A stretch of DNA of 64,000 nucleotides from Planctomycetaceae bacterium (GTDB taxonomy: Bacteria; Planctomycetota; Planctomycetia; Planctomycetales; Planctomycetaceae), in assembly GCA_028284145.1 (NCBI GenBank), contig JANQSH010000191.1, forward strand, positions 62,001 through 126,000, written 5' to 3'. This document shows positions 28,272-37,800 of the stretch, piece by piece. How positions within the stretch are numbered: the stretch's first letter is position 1; each line of letters starts with the position of its first letter. Position numbers and translations under genes: made by a program. Below the pieces are notes generated by a model that saw only the letters and a list, made by a program, of their open reading frames with translations, was not told where the DNA came from and made no database searches.

Positions 28272-30206
28272 TTAGGCTGGCGCGCCTTTCGGGACCGCCG
28301 CGAGATATTCTTCCAGATAGCCAGCGGAAGTTTGCTGATCCAACAGTTCCATTCGGATTGCGGCCATGACAAGTTCAGCCGGGTCTTCCTGCTGCAGAGC
28401 CAGCAGGTGCACGACCTGATCTTCGGTGAGATAACCCAGACGGATTCCGATTGCACCAAAGCGTTTGCCCGATTGCCCCTGGTCTCGGAGGATTTCTTCC
28501 ACCTGTTCTTCGGTCAGAATGTGCTGCTGCCGAGCCAGTTCACCGATGTAAACATGCTCAGTTTCAAATTGCAGCAGTGCTTTGGAGATGGTAGGGATAT
28601 CGAAAACGCCCTTTTTGACCAGCCAGCGGCTGAAGCGGGCGGCCATGACACGTTGCATCATGCGGCGGTCTTCATCGTTCAGCAGCGAGTGGACATGGAC
28701 CTGATTCCGGCCGTTTTGTTTCGACTTGTACATTGCTTCGTCGGCTTTGGCGATCAGTTTTTCGCCCAACCCGGTTTCTTTTCGATCGGGAATTGCCAAA
28801 GAAACGCCCACACTGATCGTCACCGGAACACGTTGGCCGTCGAAGAAAAACTCTTCCGCTTCGATTTTCTGCCGCAGGCGTTCCCCCATGTTGGTCACGC
28901 CCTTTTCTGTAGGGTTGATCGCCATGATGACGAATTCCTCTCCACCAAAACGGGCCAGTACATCGCTCTTGCGTAATGAACCCTCCAGCACCTCTGCGAC
29001 ACGCTTGAGAACCTCGTCACCAAACTGATGGCCGTATGTGTCGTTCAGGTTTTTGAATTTGTCGATGTCTGTGAAGATCACACCCAACGGCGTGGCCTGA
29101 CGAGCACACCGGCACAATTCCTTGTTCATCGCTTCATCGAAGAAATTGCGATTATACATGCCGGTTAGAGGATCGCGCAAAGCCTGTTTCTGCAACTGAT
29201 CGTTTTGTGATTTCAGTTCTTCCTGTTCACGTTGCATTGCTTCCTGCCGGGCAACGGCCTGTGTTGTGGCAATCGCTTCGCGGACAGCGATTTCCGCAAG
29301 TTGTTGATTGGCCTGAATCATCAGATCGCCCGGACTGCCGATGTCTTCGGTGTTGACCTGGAACAATTCTCCGGCGGAATCGGTTCGTTGTCGGGTCTGA
29401 TCGAGGAATTGCTCCAGTTTCTCGTCGTCGAATCCGTAGAATTCGGCCGTGAGATCGCGGAGATGTTCGAGATAAACGCCTTTGTTTTCGGTGCAGAAGT
29501 AGCCACCCACAGCCGCTGATGTTGCGGTTGCTTTAATGAGATCGTAGTTCGGTGTCAAATTCTGGTTTTTGATCTGCTCTTTGCTGGCATGATGCGATGC
29601 AACAGAGTCAATAAGGGCAGTTGGCAATCCCCACGATTCCATCAGCCGCACGCCGATCTCGACATGATTGAAACCGAGATGCTCATCCTCCAGTTGAAAC
29701 AGCAGTTTGCTTTCTTCATCTGCCTGTTGTAATACCCTGGCAGATTCTTCCGGGATGGTCTTGAGCATAGCCAGACGACCGAGATCAATCAGCAAACCGC
29801 TGAGGAAAAACTCACAGTTGAGACCCTCATTGCTATGCTCACCCAGGAGTTCGGAACTGACACCCTGCACGAGCGACTGCATCCAGTATTTGTTGTAATA
29901 CTCAGCCATTGGGCCTCTGGTCATTGCGTCATCGACGAGCGAAAAACTGAGCGCCAAAGACGATACGACCGTTGTGCCGAGAAGCGGGACAGCGCGTTCG
30001 AGAGAAGGGACGCGGCTGGTAAAACCGAAGAACGATGAGTTGGAGGCCTTGATAATCTTCGCCGCAATCGCCGGGTCGGACTTGATCACGTCGATGACCT
30101 CTTTGATTTCCGTTTCCGGATTCTTCGAGATGTCCAACAGTTGAATCGCCACCGAGGGAAGTGTGGGGAGGTTGGCGGAAGACCAGATGGTTTTCGGATC
30201 GATCAT
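28272..30206 (-). CDS. HDOD-GGDEF signalling protein (probable diguanylate cyclase)
   Basis: Cytoplasmic 644-residue protein combining an N-terminal HDOD domain (about 10-215: SSANLPTLPSVAIQLLDI ... GLLIDLGRLAML ... SVASHHASK) and a coiled linker. A GGDEF domain follows (about 340-500) with RFGGEEF, DPLTGMYNRNFFDE and DIDKFKNLNDTYGHQFGD, indicating an intact cyclase site. A C-terminal stretch contains two LTEEQVEEIL/LTEDQVVHLL repeats like those near type II secretion/pilus ATPases. I set the start at MIDPKTIW, where the domain begins. Sixty-eight upstream in-frame codons span a 20-bp tandem repeat and look non-coding. It probably makes c-di-GMP; the PilZ protein at 37.8 kb is a possible reader. 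Confidence 0.88.
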   Translation of the reverse strand: MIDPKTIWSSANLPTLPSVAIQLLDISKNPETEIKEVIDVIKSDPAIAAKIIKASNSSFFGFTSRVPSLERAVPLLGTTVVSSLALSFSLVDDAMTRGPMAEYYNKYWMQSLVQGVSSELLGEHSNEGLNCEFFLSGLLIDLGRLAMLKTIPEESARVLQQADEESKLLFQLEDEHLGFNHVEIGVRLMESWGLPTALIDSVASHHASKEQIKNQNLTPNYDLIKATATSAAVGGYFCTENKGVYLEHLRDLTAEFYGFDDEKLEQFLDQTRQRTDSAGELFQVNTEDIGSPGDLMIQANQQLAEIAVREAIATTQAVARQEAMQREQEELKSQNDQLQKQALRDPLTGMYNRNFFDEAMNKELCRCARQATPLGVIFTDIDKFKNLNDTYGHQFGDEVLKRVAEVLEGSLRKSDVLARFGGEEFVIMAINPTEKGVTNMGERLRQKIEAEEFFFDGQRVPVTISVGVSLAIPDRKETGLGEKLIAKADEAMYKSKQNGRNQVHVHSLLNDEDRRMMQRVMAARFSRWLVKKGVFDIPTISKALLQFETEHVYIGELARQQHILTEEQVEEILRDQGQSGKRFGAIGIRLGYLTEDQVVHLLALQQEDPAELVMAAIRMELLDQQTSAGYLEEYLAAVPKGAPA

Positions 30207-30734
30207 GTTCTCTATTCCCGTTGAGGTCGTCGACGTCGAGTCGCGCTGTGTATTTTGTGATCCAGTTGTGTATTTCGTGATCCAAAGGCAATGAAAGCCA
30301 CCGGCACAGTCGTCAACTTTTTTCCGCCAGATAACGTCCAATGATTCGATGGAGGTTGCAACGTCGGCTGATATCCGGTGACGGTTGTTTTCAACATCCG
30401 TCTGGCTCACATATCCAGATATTCAGATTGCATCCTGAGCAAGGTTCTCTTGGGAATATAGGTTGCGAAATCGCCTCATGACGGGACGTTTACAAAATGC
30501 AACGACCGTCTTCCGGAAGATCGCGTACCGATTGTACGGCTTGTTCCAGTTGGGGAATTTGGCAATCGGGCGCCCAGCCAGCTTTGAAGGAAGAGAGTGT
30601 GGAGTGCTGACCGCTTGCGTTGAACAGGCAACGGGGAGGAAAAGTGCAACGACGTTATCGGGAGAGGAGGGATTCTATAGCGAATTGCAAATTATCGTAG
30701 CGACCAGAAACGTCACACCAGAAAGGAAACAGCT
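30207..30734. other. Region upstream of the HDOD-GGDEF gene
   Basis: About 530 bp lies between this start and the FHA gene end. It holds a two-unit 20-bp tandem repeat close to the start codon. The remainder shows short open frames only and nothing I can support as a gene. Confidence 0.5.
30247..30284 (-). repeat. Tandem 20-bp repeat upstream of the diguanylate cyclase
   Basis: Two units of TGTGTATTTYGTGATCCA spaced exactly 20 bp apart (plus-strand reading), ending about 40 bp before the chosen start codon. The near two-turn spacing and position suit binding of a regulator on one DNA face. Confidence 0.55.
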
Positions 30735-31415
30735 CTAAGGATCAGATAGTTTGCGCAGGTAAGTGGCCAGGTCCATCTGCAGTTTGGCAAGCCTCTGCCA
30801 GGTTACCCAGTCAACGGCGACCGGCAGTGTGGAGTCTTCTTCTGACGGTTCCTCCCCTCCCGTTGCGGCATCCAGAATCGGGCCAATTTGCGAGTGGGCG
30901 TAAGCCAGGATATCGGAAAGTTGTGCATGATGCACGGGGCTTAAACCGGTGGGAAACTCCGGCGGGCCACCGGGAAACAACTCCAGCATTTCCACTTCAA
31001 ACGAGTCGTCGTTGATGCACTGGTCGCTGGAGGAAATCGTTTTCGATTCGTGGTCACTCCCCTGAGCATCCACCAGCAGGGGGTTGGGGTTCATGGTGTG
31101 GGCCGCCTTCTGTTTGATCTCATCCTGACTCCCGAACAGAAGCAGGCAACGTCCGATTGAGAGCTGGTCCCCCACCTGCAAAACCCGCATCTGCACCGGA
31201 TGGCCATTTATGCGGGTGCCGTTCGTGCTTTCAAGATCCGTCAGAATGATACGGTCTCCATCCTGCTGAATCTTGACATGGAATCGACTGACTCGCTCAT
31301 CATTGAGACGAATTATGTTGTCTTCTTCACGACCGATCGAAACCGGCGTTGGCAGATCTTCAAATGTCAGCCCGCGCTCCATCCCCTCAAGTACCTGCAA
31401 GGTAATCAATGCCAT
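30735..31415 (-). CDS. FHA-domain protein
   Basis: A 226-residue soluble protein whose N-terminal 95 residues form a forkhead-associated phosphothreonine-binding domain. The diagnostic residues are present: GREEDNIIRL (Gly-Arg), SRFH and LESTNGTRING. The C-terminal half is acidic and not recognised, with a final helical segment (WQRLAKLQMDLATYLRKL). I chose MALITLQVLEG as start, preceded by a weak CCGGAA; an earlier in-frame start would add 24 residues. It presumably docks on a Ser/Thr-kinase substrate, but no kinase is in this window. The receiver gene follows closely upstream on the same strand. Confidence 0.85.
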   Translation of the reverse strand: MALITLQVLEGMERGLTFEDLPTPVSIGREEDNIIRLNDERVSRFHVKIQQDGDRIILTDLESTNGTRINGHPVQMRVLQVGDQLSIGRCLLLFGSQDEIKQKAAHTMNPNPLLVDAQGSDHESKTISSSDQCINDDSFEVEMLELFPGGPPEFPTGLSPVHHAQLSDILAYAHSQIGPILDAATGGEEPSEEDSTLPVAVDWVTWQRLAKLQMDLATYLRKLSDP

Positions 31416-31591
31416 GACAGATTCCGGTCTCTGGAGGGGAAAAGGTTTCGGGCTGATGGGTGTGTCCGGGCGATACGAAAAGTGCATACGTGGGATGCAA
31501 TCGACTGAACGACCGTCGATTCAAGGAAACGACACATTTGTTTTAGCATGGCACAGCGAAAGACGTCAAGAAGCCGTGAGAAACCGAGGCG

Positions 31592-32008
31592 CTATGAAAC
31601 GTTGTACCATCCGTACACGTCGTCATCTTCGTAGGCGACTTCGATTGCCTGCGACACCGTCTTGACCAATTGCGATTTGGAAACGGGTTTTCGCAAAACG
31701 GAAAAGGCATCAGCTTCCGATGCCTCTCGTTGCAATTCCTCAGTGAAATCCGATGTAATCAGAATGCAGGGAATGACGTCGTCGATGTCCTTTAACGCCC
31801 GGACGGTGTCCAGTCCCGTCAGATGCAGCATGTGCATGTCCAGCAGCGCGATATCGATGCGAATCTGCTGGCTGAGTTCAATCGCCTCTTCCCCCGACTC
31901 CGCAACGTAGGTTTCAAAGTGAGGCTCGAAAATCTCCCTCAGCGTCCAGCGGAACGACTCATTGTCGTCAGCAATCAGCAGATGATAAGGATCAGATTGA
32001 GCAACCAC
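31592..32008 (-). CDS. Stand-alone response-regulator receiver protein
   Basis: A single-domain CheY-like receiver of 138 residues. The acidic pair D14/D15, phosphoacceptor Asp57 (ALLDMHM), conserved Thr/Ser in ILITSDF and the Lys in LRKPVSK are all visible. No output domain is present; the last 15 residues are acidic and aromatic. The start is a GTG preceded by GGAAC. The cognate kinase is not nearby. Dispersed repeat copy C lies 69 bp upstream. Confidence 0.92.
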   Translation of the reverse strand: MVAQSDPYHLLIADDNESFRWTLREIFEPHFETYVAESGEEAIELSQQIRIDIALLDMHMLHLTGLDTVRALKDIDDVIPCILITSDFTEELQREASEADAFSVLRKPVSKSQLVKTVSQAIEVAYEDDDVYGWYNVS

Positions 32009-32076
32009 GGAACCCGTTCCAAATCGATGCGAAGTGAAGAAGCCGAATTGCGAAAACGCAACAGAAAAACACCCAT

Positions 32077-32171
32077 GAGCAGTTTCCCTTCTGGTGTAAC
32101 GTCTCTGGCTCGTGGGTGCCTGTTTTTGGTCAATCGACGCTTATCGCGGCACAGAAGAGCATAATGTGCTC
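32077..32171 (-). repeat. Dispersed intergenic repeat, copy C
   Basis: A 95-bp minus-strand copy with a degenerate palindrome (GAGCACATTATGCTC, minus-strand reading), the CTGTGCCGCGATAAGCGTCG block and the GGAAACTGCTC end. It occupies the otherwise empty 422-bp gap between the hydrolase gene end and the receiver gene start. Confidence 0.82.
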
Positions 32172-32430
32172 ATGTGAGTGAAACTCGACGATGGCGAATT
32201 TTGCAAATCGGATACCAAAACCCGGAGATTGTGTCAACCTGCGATAAGTGCTTGTCATGTCATTGGTTGTAGTGATAGCGTGGGTTATTCTACGATGAAA
32301 TGGCGACTTCCGGTCTGTCGAAAGGAGCAAGACCCGCCTTATAAGCCGACCAAACCGCTGTCAATTCGGCAGTGGTAGCCAGATTTGGCTGAGCCAGAAA
32401 CTGGCTCCGGACGGGATTGCCAGGTCCGCG

Positions 32431-33423
32431 TTATTCCACGGGTTCGGCGGTCGTTGATGCCGGTGTTTTTTCTACCGAGAGATGTCGAGCAAAGAAGCCG
32501 ACCAGTTTTTCGTCGTATTCTTCGGTCAATACGCTGCGGGCCATATTGTGCTTGGCCTTTTTCACGATCCAGGTTTCCACGCGATCTCCACCAACTCGTT
32601 TGCGCATTTTATCCGTGATTACCGGTGGCACGTAAGTATCTCGTTTACCGGAAATGAGAAATACCGGTTTTGACCTCAGCTTCGGCAGCACTTTCTCAAG
32701 AATGAAGTATTTGTAGCCCGACTTGAATCGGCTGACCCATTGCACGATTTTCAGAGTCGAGTGAATGTGGAAGTCGGGAACGAGTCGCAACAACCAGGCC
32801 GGTACCACCAGAGGAGCCCAGCGCTTGGAATGGTAGATCATCATGCTGTCGGCTGAGAATGCGCTGTCTGTCACAACGCATTTCACCCGTTTTTCCAGGG
32901 CGGCAATCGCCAATGCAGCGCTTCCCCCACGACTGATTCCGAAAACTCCCAACTCCAACTGGCTCAGTTCATCATGCTGCTCAATGAATTGCATGGCAGC
33001 ACTGGCGTCGGTCACTTCATACTGCGTCAGCCAGTGGATTGGCTTGTACTTTTCTAGCGTATCGCTGTCACCCTGACTACGAAAATCGAATGACAGGACT
33101 GTGAAGCCGACATCCCACAGAGCCTGACAGTACTGCATGGCCATCCAATGGTTCCCGCCATATTCGGGACAAAACAACACCAGGCCTCGTGATGAAGCAG
33201 GTTCATCCGGTACGTGTGACCTGGGCTGGTAGAGACTGCCTCGCAACGTCAAACCATGCGACGTCGGGAACTCGATACGTTCGGCATTGGGATCGGGGGT
33301 AGCCGGCTCGACACCAAAGTTGGGAATGTTTTCGACGAATCCGAGGCAGACACGAATAAACGGCGCGCGAACAGCGACCTCAACAACAAAGATGGCGATG
33401 ATGACGCCAATGACCCAACCCAC
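32431..33423 (-). CDS. Membrane-anchored alpha/beta hydrolase
   Basis: A 330-residue hydrolase with an N-terminal membrane anchor (about 3-30) and an alpha/beta-hydrolase fold. The nucleophile elbow GISRGG has Ser164, the probable acid is in SGKRDTYVPP and the catalytic His in KKAKHNMARS. It is 12 bp downstream of fabF on the same strand and starts with GTG, so it is almost certainly in the acyl-chain operon. A thioesterase or acylhydrolase role on the product is therefore plausible but unproven. Substrate cannot be read from the sequence. Confidence 0.82.
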   Translation of the reverse strand: MGWVIGVIIAIFVVEVAVRAPFIRVCLGFVENIPNFGVEPATPDPNAERIEFPTSHGLTLRGSLYQPRSHVPDEPASSRGLVLFCPEYGGNHWMAMQYCQALWDVGFTVLSFDFRSQGDSDTLEKYKPIHWLTQYEVTDASAAMQFIEQHDELSQLELGVFGISRGGSAALAIAALEKRVKCVVTDSAFSADSMMIYHSKRWAPLVVPAWLLRLVPDFHIHSTLKIVQWVSRFKSGYKYFILEKVLPKLRSKPVFLISGKRDTYVPPVITDKMRKRVGGDRVETWIVKKAKHNMARSVLTEEYDEKLVGFFARHLSVEKTPASTTAEPVE

Positions 33424-33435
33424 GATGACGCTCGC

Positions 33436-34719
33436 TTAATTTTTGAATTCAGAAAGAATCAGCGAGATGTTCTGGCCACCGAAGCCGAAACTGTTGGAAA
33501 GTGCGGTTGAAACATTCGCATCCCGAGCTTCGTTGGGAATGTAGTCGAGGTCGCAATCCGGGTCAGGCGTTTCGTAATTGATGGTCGGGGGCAACACGTT
33601 ATCACGTATTGCCAGCAGGCAGGTGATCGCCTCGACGCTTCCCGCTGCCGCAATCAGATGGCCCATCATGCTTTTGATGCTCGAAACGGGTGAATTTTTG
33701 GCATCGTCTCCCAGCGACTGTTTGATAGCCGCCGTCTCGACTTTGTCATTGACCTTGGTACTGGTTCCGTGCGCGTTGATGTAATCAATGCCATCGGTAT
33801 TCACCTGAGCGTCCTTCAACGCCATCCTGATGCAGGCGACGGCTCCGCGACCTTCCGGATGGATATCAGTAATGCGGTAAGCGTCGGCAGTGGAGCCATA
33901 TCCGATAACTTCTCCGTAAATCTGGGCACCTCGCTGCTTCGCATGTTCGAGTTCTTCGAGAATCAGCATTCCCGCGCCCTCTCCCAGAACGAATCCGTCA
34001 CGGTTCAGGTCGAACGGTCGCGATGCCCCTTGAGGGTTGTCATTGTGTGTTGAGAGCGCCGTCAGCAGGTTGAATCCAGTGACACCGAATGGGTGAATCA
34101 TGCTATGCGCACCACCGGAAAGCATGGCGTCAGCATCACCACGGCGAATGATCTCGGTTGCCTCCCCGATGGCCTGGCTCGATGCGGCACACGCGGTGAG
34201 GCAATTGAGGTTTGGACCCTGTGCATTGAAGATGCTGGCCAGGTGACCGGCAGGCATGTTTGGTTCCTGTTCGAGTTCGCCCTGGGGATGGAGCAATTCC
34301 ATACCAGCTGTGGTGAACTTTTCGAGATCGAGTTCTCCTTCAGTTTGCGCTTGTGCGACCAGCGTCATGAAGCTCATGAAGTCCTGCTGGCCTTCGCCGG
34401 CACCGAGATAAACTCCGAATCGTGCCGGGTCGAGACCGTTATCCTGAATGCCAGAATCTTCAACCGCCTGATGAGCCGCACCGATGGCGAATCGGATATT
34501 TCGACCGGCATGTTCAAAACGCTCCGGATCGTCGACATAGCTCTCGAAGTCGTACTCTTTGACTTCGGAAGCGAATCTGGTCGGGAAATTGGACGCATCA
34601 AAATGCGTGATCGCTCCAATTCCGCTGGCGCCTTCCTTCAACGCATTCCACATTGTGCCGATGTCATTTCCGACAGGAGTGACACAGCCGATTCCGGTGA
34701 TGACAACTCTACGTTTCAT
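33436..34719 (-). CDS. fabF: Beta-ketoacyl-ACP synthase II (FabF-type)
   Basis: Condensing enzyme for acyl-chain elongation with malonyl-ACP. The 427-residue protein has the KAS II Cys-His-His triad: Cys177 in LTACAASSQ, His in NAHGTSTKVND and His in SIKSMMGHLIAAAG. Relative to the usual 410-415 residues there is a small insertion around 110-155. AAGG lies 7-8 nt before the chosen ATG. The neighbourhood (two FabZ-like proteins, long ACP, FabG) indicates a dedicated acyl-synthesis operon, perhaps for a special lipid, rather than only housekeeping fatty-acid synthesis. Confidence 0.94.
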   Translation of the reverse strand: MKRRVVITGIGCVTPVGNDIGTMWNALKEGASGIGAITHFDASNFPTRFASEVKEYDFESYVDDPERFEHAGRNIRFAIGAAHQAVEDSGIQDNGLDPARFGVYLGAGEGQQDFMSFMTLVAQAQTEGELDLEKFTTAGMELLHPQGELEQEPNMPAGHLASIFNAQGPNLNCLTACAASSQAIGEATEIIRRGDADAMLSGGAHSMIHPFGVTGFNLLTALSTHNDNPQGASRPFDLNRDGFVLGEGAGMLILEELEHAKQRGAQIYGEVIGYGSTADAYRITDIHPEGRGAVACIRMALKDAQVNTDGIDYINAHGTSTKVNDKVETAAIKQSLGDDAKNSPVSSIKSMMGHLIAAAGSVEAITCLLAIRDNVLPPTINYETPDPDCDLDYIPNEARDANVSTALSNSFGFGGQNISLILSEFKN

Positions 34720-34970
34720 TGGTCTACCTTGTGGATTCCCACCTGCCGCTGTCGCGGACTGATATCTTCGCATTTGCAAAGGGTGCAAAACGCAAGTCGA
34801 AAATCAGGGCACAAGGCCCCAGTCGCATGATTCACTGTCACATTTTCCGTCTGGCAGTTTCTTCCGAAATCGGAATTCTCCCAACCCATCCAAGATAAAC
34901 GCGCTGGCGAGGGAACTCAATATGATTGTCAGTGTATGATTGCCAGTCGCGAACTCGGTACTATGGGCAA

Positions 34971-35450
34971 CTACGTTCCGTCACCCGCCTTTCCCACTTC
35001 GAGAATATCCAGTAACCCGCTGGAAAAAACGAAATTCTTCTGGTCGATCTTGCCCAGCTCCGGATCGCTCTGGTCCAGATGCACGAACACGATTTCCGCT
35101 TCTGCGACAAGCCGGTCCCCAACCTTCGCCGTACATTCTACCGAACCACCTTCGTCCCGCGCTTCGTTCAGCGTGGCATGATAAACGATCGACTCACCCG
35201 GCGAGACCCAACTATGGTAAGTGATTTTCGGTACCTTCGCCAAAATGACGATGTGTTCGAATTCATGCGTTTTTCCCAGCAGAATTCCTCCTGTTTGCGC
35301 CATGCCTTCCAACATCAGTGATGTCGGCATGATGGGAAAACCGGGAAAGTGATCGTGCATGTGCTCTTCCGCCAGCGAAACGTTTTTCACCGCTTTGGCG
35401 TGTGAGCCAGCTTCAAATTCAATAAATCGGTCGATCCAGAACCAACGCAT
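34971..35450 (-). CDS. FabZ-like 3-hydroxyacyl-ACP dehydratase (copy 1)
   Basis: Hot-dog-fold dehydratase of 159 residues. The active-site His is in MHDHFPGFPIMP and the catalytic acid in LMLEGMAQTGG. A proline-threonine (PTSL) replaces the usual PGVL next to the active site. It is in the same operon as the ACP, 37 bp downstream of it. The start is uncertain: the ATG at 35450 lacks a good ribosome binding site, and a GTG four codons upstream is an alternative. Two such proteins in one operon suggest a heterodimer or different chain-length steps. Confidence 0.87.
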   Translation of the reverse strand: MRWFWIDRFIEFEAGSHAKAVKNVSLAEEHMHDHFPGFPIMPTSLMLEGMAQTGGILLGKTHEFEHIVILAKVPKITYHSWVSPGESIVYHATLNEARDEGGSVECTAKVGDRLVAEAEIVFVHLDQSDPELGKIDQKNFVFSSGLLDILEVGKAGDGT

Positions 35451-35487
35451 AATTGTGGACACTCAACGGGGGTAAAAACCAAAAGCA

Positions 35488-35877
35488 CTACTGATTCAGC
35501 TTGTTTTCCACAAACTTGACAATGAACTCGACCGTGAAGAGATCCTGGAGGTTCTCGACCTGAGGGGCTTCCGCCAGTTTGTCGACATTGGCATGAGGCA
35601 TTCTGACCCGCAACTCCGACAGACCCTTTTCCGTGATCTTGCCGTCGTCAACAAACCCCGCATCTGCCGCTGCCAGATTTTCAGGGAACAGTTCTCCACG
35701 CGGAATTTTTACGTCGAAGTTCTTTTCGAGCCGGAAAACGATGTCGAGAAAATCGATCGATTCCGCACCAAGGTCGCCGACAAGAGTGGCTTCGGGCGTG
35801 ACATCCTCATCGTCAACCCCAAGGGCATCGACGAGCGTTTCCTGAACCTTTTCAAAAATTTCTTCCGATGAAGACAT
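35488..35877 (-). CDS. Extended acyl carrier protein
   Basis: A carrier protein of 129 residues, well above the normal 75-85. The phosphopantetheine serine is in GDLGAESIDFLDIVFRLEKNF. Between the second and third helices there is an insertion of about 40 residues (about 65-105, including ELFPENLAAADAGF and LRVRMPH) before the closing DLFTVEFIVKFVENKL helix. GGAG lies 9 nt before the chosen ATG. It lies between fabG and the first FabZ-like gene and is presumably the dedicated ACP of this operon. Confidence 0.88.
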   Translation of the reverse strand: MSSSEEIFEKVQETLVDALGVDDEDVTPEATLVGDLGAESIDFLDIVFRLEKNFDVKIPRGELFPENLAAADAGFVDDGKITEKGLSELRVRMPHANVDKLAEAPQVENLQDLFTVEFIVKFVENKLNQ

Positions 35878-35994
35878 GATCATTTTCTCCAGAACTCATA
35901 ATGTTTGATGATGAGACCGATGCAAAGTGGCAGTTGCCGAAGACAATTACTGAAGATAGTTGCCGAAGTTATCGCATCGGGATAAATAATTGAA

Positions 35995-36747
35995 TCAGAT
36001 TCCACCCAGAGTCAGGCCACCGTCGACAGTCAGAACATGACCTGTGATATAGGATGCTTCGTCGCTTGCGAGAAAGACGACCGCTTTGGCAATGTCTTCC
36101 GGTTGACCCAGACGCCGCATGGGAATCATTTTCTTGATGTTGTCTCCAGCCGCATTGCGAACCGCTTCGGTCATATCGGTTTCAATGAATCCGGGAGCAA
36201 CCGCGTTGACCGTCACACCACGGCGGGCGATTTCGGTAGCGAAACAGCGGGTGAAACCTTCGATGCCACCTTTGCTGGCCGCATAATTCGATTGTCCCGG
36301 GTTGCCGGTGTTGGCCGCAACGCTGGAAATGTTGATGATGCGACCCGAGCGCGCGGACATCATCGGTCGGGTGACTGCCTGACAAAAGTTGAAAACGCTC
36401 GTCAGATTGGTGTCGATCACATCCTTCCAGTCTTCAATGCTCATTGTGGCGAGAAGGCCATCACGAATGATCCCGGCGTTGTTCACCAGGATGTCGATCC
36501 TGCCGAACGTCTCCAGTACCTCTTCAACGACTTTGTCGGCGGCATCTTTTTCGCGAACGTTGCATTGGATGGCGACCGCTTCATGCCCTTCGCCCTTCAA
36601 TTCCTCGACGATGGCATTCGCGGAATCAGTACTGGCGTTATAGATGAATGCCACTTTGGCACCTTCTCTTGCCAACGCCTGAACGATCGATTTTCCAATG
36701 CCCCGGCTACCACCGGTCACCAACGCCGTCTTTTCGGCCAGTCTCAT
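35995..36747 (-). CDS. fabG: 3-oxoacyl-ACP reductase
   Basis: NADPH-dependent short-chain dehydrogenase that reduces 3-ketoacyl-ACP. The 250-residue sequence carries TGGSRGIG at 11-18, NNAG, the catalytic Ser of ISSVA, YAASK with Tyr/Lys and the PGFIETDMT cap. This matches FabG closely. It is central in the minus-strand operon, with 117-bp gaps to both neighbours. It supplies the reduction step between FabF and the FabZ-like dehydratases. Confidence 0.95.
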   Translation of the reverse strand: MRLAEKTALVTGGSRGIGKSIVQALAREGAKVAFIYNASTDSANAIVEELKGEGHEAVAIQCNVREKDAADKVVEEVLETFGRIDILVNNAGIIRDGLLATMSIEDWKDVIDTNLTSVFNFCQAVTRPMMSARSGRIINISSVAANTGNPGQSNYAASKGGIEGFTRCFATEIARRGVTVNAVAPGFIETDMTEAVRNAAGDNIKKMIPMRRLGQPEDIAKAVVFLASDEASYITGHVLTVDGGLTLGGI

Positions 36748-36864
36748 GAATCTACCCTTCTGTTGGTATTCTCAATTTGCTTTGTGTTTCCCGAATCGTT
36801 CGCGGCCATCGGCCCAATGTACATCAACCAGAGGGAATCGAATTCGGTTTTGTTGTTCGTGAAC

Positions 36865-37353
36865 TTATTCTCCACCCTGTAGTTCGCCCGACCACAACTG
36901 ATGAAACAGATCCTTCATCGCGGCGGTACACTTTTCATCGTTGTTTTTCAAGTCCAGGTTTTTGTCAGCGAGGTTGAATTGCTCGAGAATCAATCGCGCA
37001 CTGACGGCCGACTTGCCTTCGATATTCCCTTTGCCTTTCATCACGCATTGCGATTCCCCCCACTCATGCACGGTGATGTTTACGGTCAGCGATTTACCCG
37101 GAGTAACAAAGTTGTTGAACTTCATCGCTTTCGCCTGCTTCAACAGTACGGTGCTGAAACGAAAGTCTTCGCTGTATCGCATCAACCATCCGCTCGCTTG
37201 AACCATCGATTCCAGCATCAACACACCGGGCATCACTGGAAATCCCGGAAAATGGTCTGCCAGGTATTCCTCAGCCAGACTGAGCGACTTGATGGTCGTG
37301 ATGGATTTTTTCGGTTCGATGGACAGGATCCGATCGACGAGAGAAAACCGCAT
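36865..37353 (-). CDS. FabZ-like 3-hydroxyacyl-ACP dehydratase (copy 2)
   Basis: First gene of the acyl operon, 162 residues, hot-dog fold. LADHFPGFPVMPGVLMLESMVQASGW contains the His and Glu active-site residues in the canonical spacing. It shares about the same length and motif order as copy 1 (34971-35450) but differs widely elsewhere, so they are old paralogues. The C-terminal 25 residues are charged and not part of the fold. Promoter should lie in the 447-bp divergent region upstream. Confidence 0.89.
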   Translation of the reverse strand: MRFSLVDRILSIEPKKSITTIKSLSLAEEYLADHFPGFPVMPGVLMLESMVQASGWLMRYSEDFRFSTVLLKQAKAMKFNNFVTPGKSLTVNITVHEWGESQCVMKGKGNIEGKSAVSARLILEQFNLADKNLDLKNNDEKCTAAMKDLFHQLWSGELQGGE

Positions 37354-37800
37354 GGTTGGGATCTTTCAATTCGGCAATGCAAAAACAGCCAGATTGGGAA
37401 ATGCAGGTGTCACTATGGCGGGACGACTCACACACGGCCCGCGATGAGACGAGAGGCAATCATTGACGATGTGGTTTTGCTTTCTCACCTGAAACGATTA
37501 TGAGGTCAACCAAAAGCTGACGAAAAACCATCAAAGTGATGCAGACGATTGGCAAATCTCCAGTTTTGCGACAAATCGGGCCGGACGCAACGCTGGACAC
37601 CTCTTCGTAGGCGGAAACGTGAAAAGAAACAGGTGTGGGCATCTTGATTTGTTCCAGCGGGAAGACACCCTGTTGTAAAAATTCACCATTTCTCCCCTTT
37701 TTCGATCGTTGTTTGACCACCCCGTTTCCTGACATAGATTTGGACAGAGAGTGCCATCCGAAGTATGCGGAAACGATGCTCAGGGGAATTCACGATCTGA
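37354..37800. other. Divergent intergenic region between acyl operon and PilZ gene
   Basis: About 447 bp that should contain promoters for the minus-strand acyl operon and for the PilZ gene. No gene, repeat copy or strong hairpin was seen. Confidence 0.5.
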
